A stretch of 6,478 nt of DNA from Desulfuromonadaceae bacterium (GTDB taxonomy: Bacteria; Desulfobacterota; Desulfuromonadia; Geobacterales; Pseudopelobacteraceae): assembly GCA_028686145.1 (NCBI GenBank), contig JAQUCQ010000198.1:1-6478 (forward strand), written 5' to 3'. Shown here in pieces: positions 5,388-6,478 of the stretch (positions are counted from its first letter, which is position 1; each line of letters starts with the position of its first letter). The notes under the pieces were generated by a model. It ran no database searches, was not told where the DNA came from, and saw only the letters and a program-made list of their open reading frames with translations. The translations under genes and the position numbers were made by a program.

Positions 5388-6308
5388 GTGGAATTCGAAA
5401 TTTTGATCAATGACACCTTTCTCAATGTTGTCCCTTCAACTTCCCTCTCACCAGTGAGCAATAAACACATCTTAAGCCTTGCAAACGATTTTGAAGGTGG
5501 GGAATGGCGTTTCAAGAAGTTCCAGAACTTCATATGGGATAATATTGCCGAGACGTCTTTGTCACAAAAAGAAAGGATGTCTCTTGTAAATCATTCTCAT
5601 TCGCTGTTATCTGCTGCTGCTGAGAATCTCAGATTGACTGATGCTCAAGGAGATATTAGCAAAGGAAGTGAACTGGCGGAAGTTGTGCTTTACGGAATCA
5701 TGAAGGAATATTACAAAGCCTTACCAGTGGTGCCTAAGATATTTTATAAGCAAAATTCTCAAGACAATGCAAAAGGCGCAGATAGCGTACATATAGTTAT
5801 TGACGATAACGACTTTTCTTTATGGTTTGGAGAGGCTAAGTTTTACAACAGTATTGATGACACACGAATTTCAAAAAAAGTTGAGTCAGTTGGCAATTCA
5901 ATAGCAAGTGATAAGCTGAGGAAGGAAAATAGTATTATCACCAATGTTTCTGACTTGGACTTACTTCCAATAGCAGAACCTCTCAGACAATTGATTAAAA
6001 ACGCCCTCTCGCCAAAACAGTCTCTCGACGAATTGAAAGTCAGAATTCACATTCCAATTCTATTACTCCATGAGTGCTGCATCACCAAACAATGCATTGA
6101 AATGTCACAAAAATATAGAGAAGATATAATTACTTATCACAAGGATCGGGCGACTGCCTACTTTAAGAAACAAATAGAAAAAATTGGGAACTCATTTAAG
6201 TATGAAGACCTAAAGTTTCACATCATACTCTTGCCAGTCCCATCTAAAAAAGCAATAGTCGACAAGTTCCTCGGAAATGTACTGCACTACAAGGAGCAGA
6301 ACAAATGA
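5388..6308 (+). CDS. hamA: HamA, nuclease subunit of Hachiman anti-phage system (DUF1837), 306 aa
   Basis: The start is GTG 5388 behind a GGTGGTGA stretch (5374-5381); no ATG gives a better fit. The product matches the DUF1837/HamA family. An N-terminal part (1-90) is followed by a PD-(D/E)xK-like nuclease core: GSELAEVVLYGIMKEYY (93-109, with E95), K117, GADSVHIVIDD (130-140, with D132 and H135) and LWFGEAKFYNS (145-155, with the E149-A-K151 pair). A further conserved part follows (RIHIPILLLHECC, 219-231). In Hachiman, HamA forms a complex with the helicase HamB and is the nuclease that acts when the complex senses damaged or phage-altered DNA. All key acidic and lysine positions appear intact. 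The stop codon overlaps the next start as ATGA (6305-6308), fitting translational coupling of the pair. It is the first gene of cassette 5. Confidence 0.92.
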   Translation: MEFEILINDTFLNVVPSTSLSPVSNKHILSLANDFEGGEWRFKKFQNFIWDNIAETSLSQKERMSLVNHSHSLLSAAAENLRLTDAQGDISKGSELAEVVLYGIMKEYYKALPVVPKIFYKQNSQDNAKGADSVHIVIDDNDFSLWFGEAKFYNSIDDTRISKKVESVGNSIASDKLRKENSIITNVSDLDLLPIAEPLRQLIKNALSPKQSLDELKVRIHIPILLLHECCITKQCIEMSQKYREDIITYHKDRATAYFKKQIEKIGNSFKYEDLKFHIILLPVPSKKAIVDKFLGNVLHYKEQNK

Positions 6309-6478
6309 TCGATATTTTTAATGCGTGCAGTAGAGTCAACGAGCTTTTATTTGCCGATAAAACTAATGAGGCAAGAAACGAATTAATCCGCGTACTGGAT
6401 TATCACGAAAAGCATGATCTCCCCTACAGCGCCCTATTGAATCACCTTGTTAGAGAAACAGGTCTCTATCCTTACCTT
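6305..6478 (+). CDS. hamB: Probable HamB, helicase subunit of Hachiman, N-terminal 58 residues only
   Basis: An ATG overlapping the hamA stop (ATGA) opens a frame that stays open to the window end: 58 codons without a stop. It begins MIDIFNACSRVNELLFADKT and ends in YSALLNHLVRETGLYPYL. The LxRExGLYPYL pattern is what I recall from the N-terminus of HamB-type helicases, just before the helicase core; the core itself is outside the window and cannot be checked. HamB is a superfamily 2 helicase that binds DNA and restrains or releases HamA. The assignment leans on the neighbour: hamA is almost always followed by hamB with tight coupling. The gene is truncated by the window edge, not visibly broken. 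Confidence 0.75.
   Translation, partial: MIDIFNACSRVNELLFADKTNEARNELIRVLDYHEKHDLPYSALLNHLVRETGLYPYL

Larger units (their letters stand above)
5339..6478 (+). mobile_element. Integron gene cassette 5, left part (Hachiman defence genes), runs off the window
   Basis: It begins at the cut point in GTTGGAA (5338). No further attC is seen to the window end, so at least 1140 bases belong to this cassette. If the probable second gene is a full-length HamB helicase the cassette must be several kilobases long, large for an integron. Its own attC should lie beyond the window and begin with a box close to TTCCAAC. Confidence 0.7.

Overview
This window is a stretch of integron gene-cassette array, most likely from a Gram-negative bacterium (probably a proteobacterium). 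Two genes carry Sec-type signal peptides, the soluble genes have ordinary Shine-Dalgarno starts, and all cassette genes point the same way. The sequence does not let me name a genus. No integron integrase gene lies inside the window, so I cannot tell an integrase-proximal array end from a cassette cluster lacking its integrase.

Left part (1-802): a 118-residue conserved hypothetical protein (277-633) is followed by six 18-bp palindromic repeats (600-771, arms GTTTMTA/TAKAAAC). The first repeat lies inside the 3' end of the gene. Just past the array is an attI-like core, GATTAAC-GA-GTTATAC (787-802), which is the left edge of the first cassette.

Cassette part (797-6478): four attC sites (2274-2334, 3031-3083, 3698-3756, 5284-5344) split the region into five cassettes. 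Each attC starts with an R'' box (RYYYAAC-like), folds into a hairpin and ends in CCCGTT. The strongest support is that the R'' box of each attC is the reverse complement of the left-end box of its own cassette: exact for cassettes 1 and 2, one mismatch for cassettes 3 and 4. Cassette 1 (797-2328) holds three unknown genes: a membrane-anchored protein, an exported protein and a small soluble protein. Cassette 2 (2329-3077) holds one membrane-anchored protein. Cassette 3 (3078-3750) holds an exported protein whose layout resembles the exported protein of cassette 1. Cassette 4 (3751-5338) holds a 493-residue fusion of a HEPN/RES N-terminal domain with a RES domain, a family that destroys NAD+. 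Cassette 5 (5339 to beyond the window) holds hamA and the start of a probable hamB, i.e. a Hachiman anti-phage system.

Reading the genes together: the two rightmost cassettes look like phage defence or abortive-infection cargo (a NAD+-degrading protein without a visible antitoxin, and Hachiman). The first three encode envelope-associated or unknown proteins. Most cassettes show no convincing promoter, so they probably depend on transcription entering from the left, where the palindromic repeat array sits.
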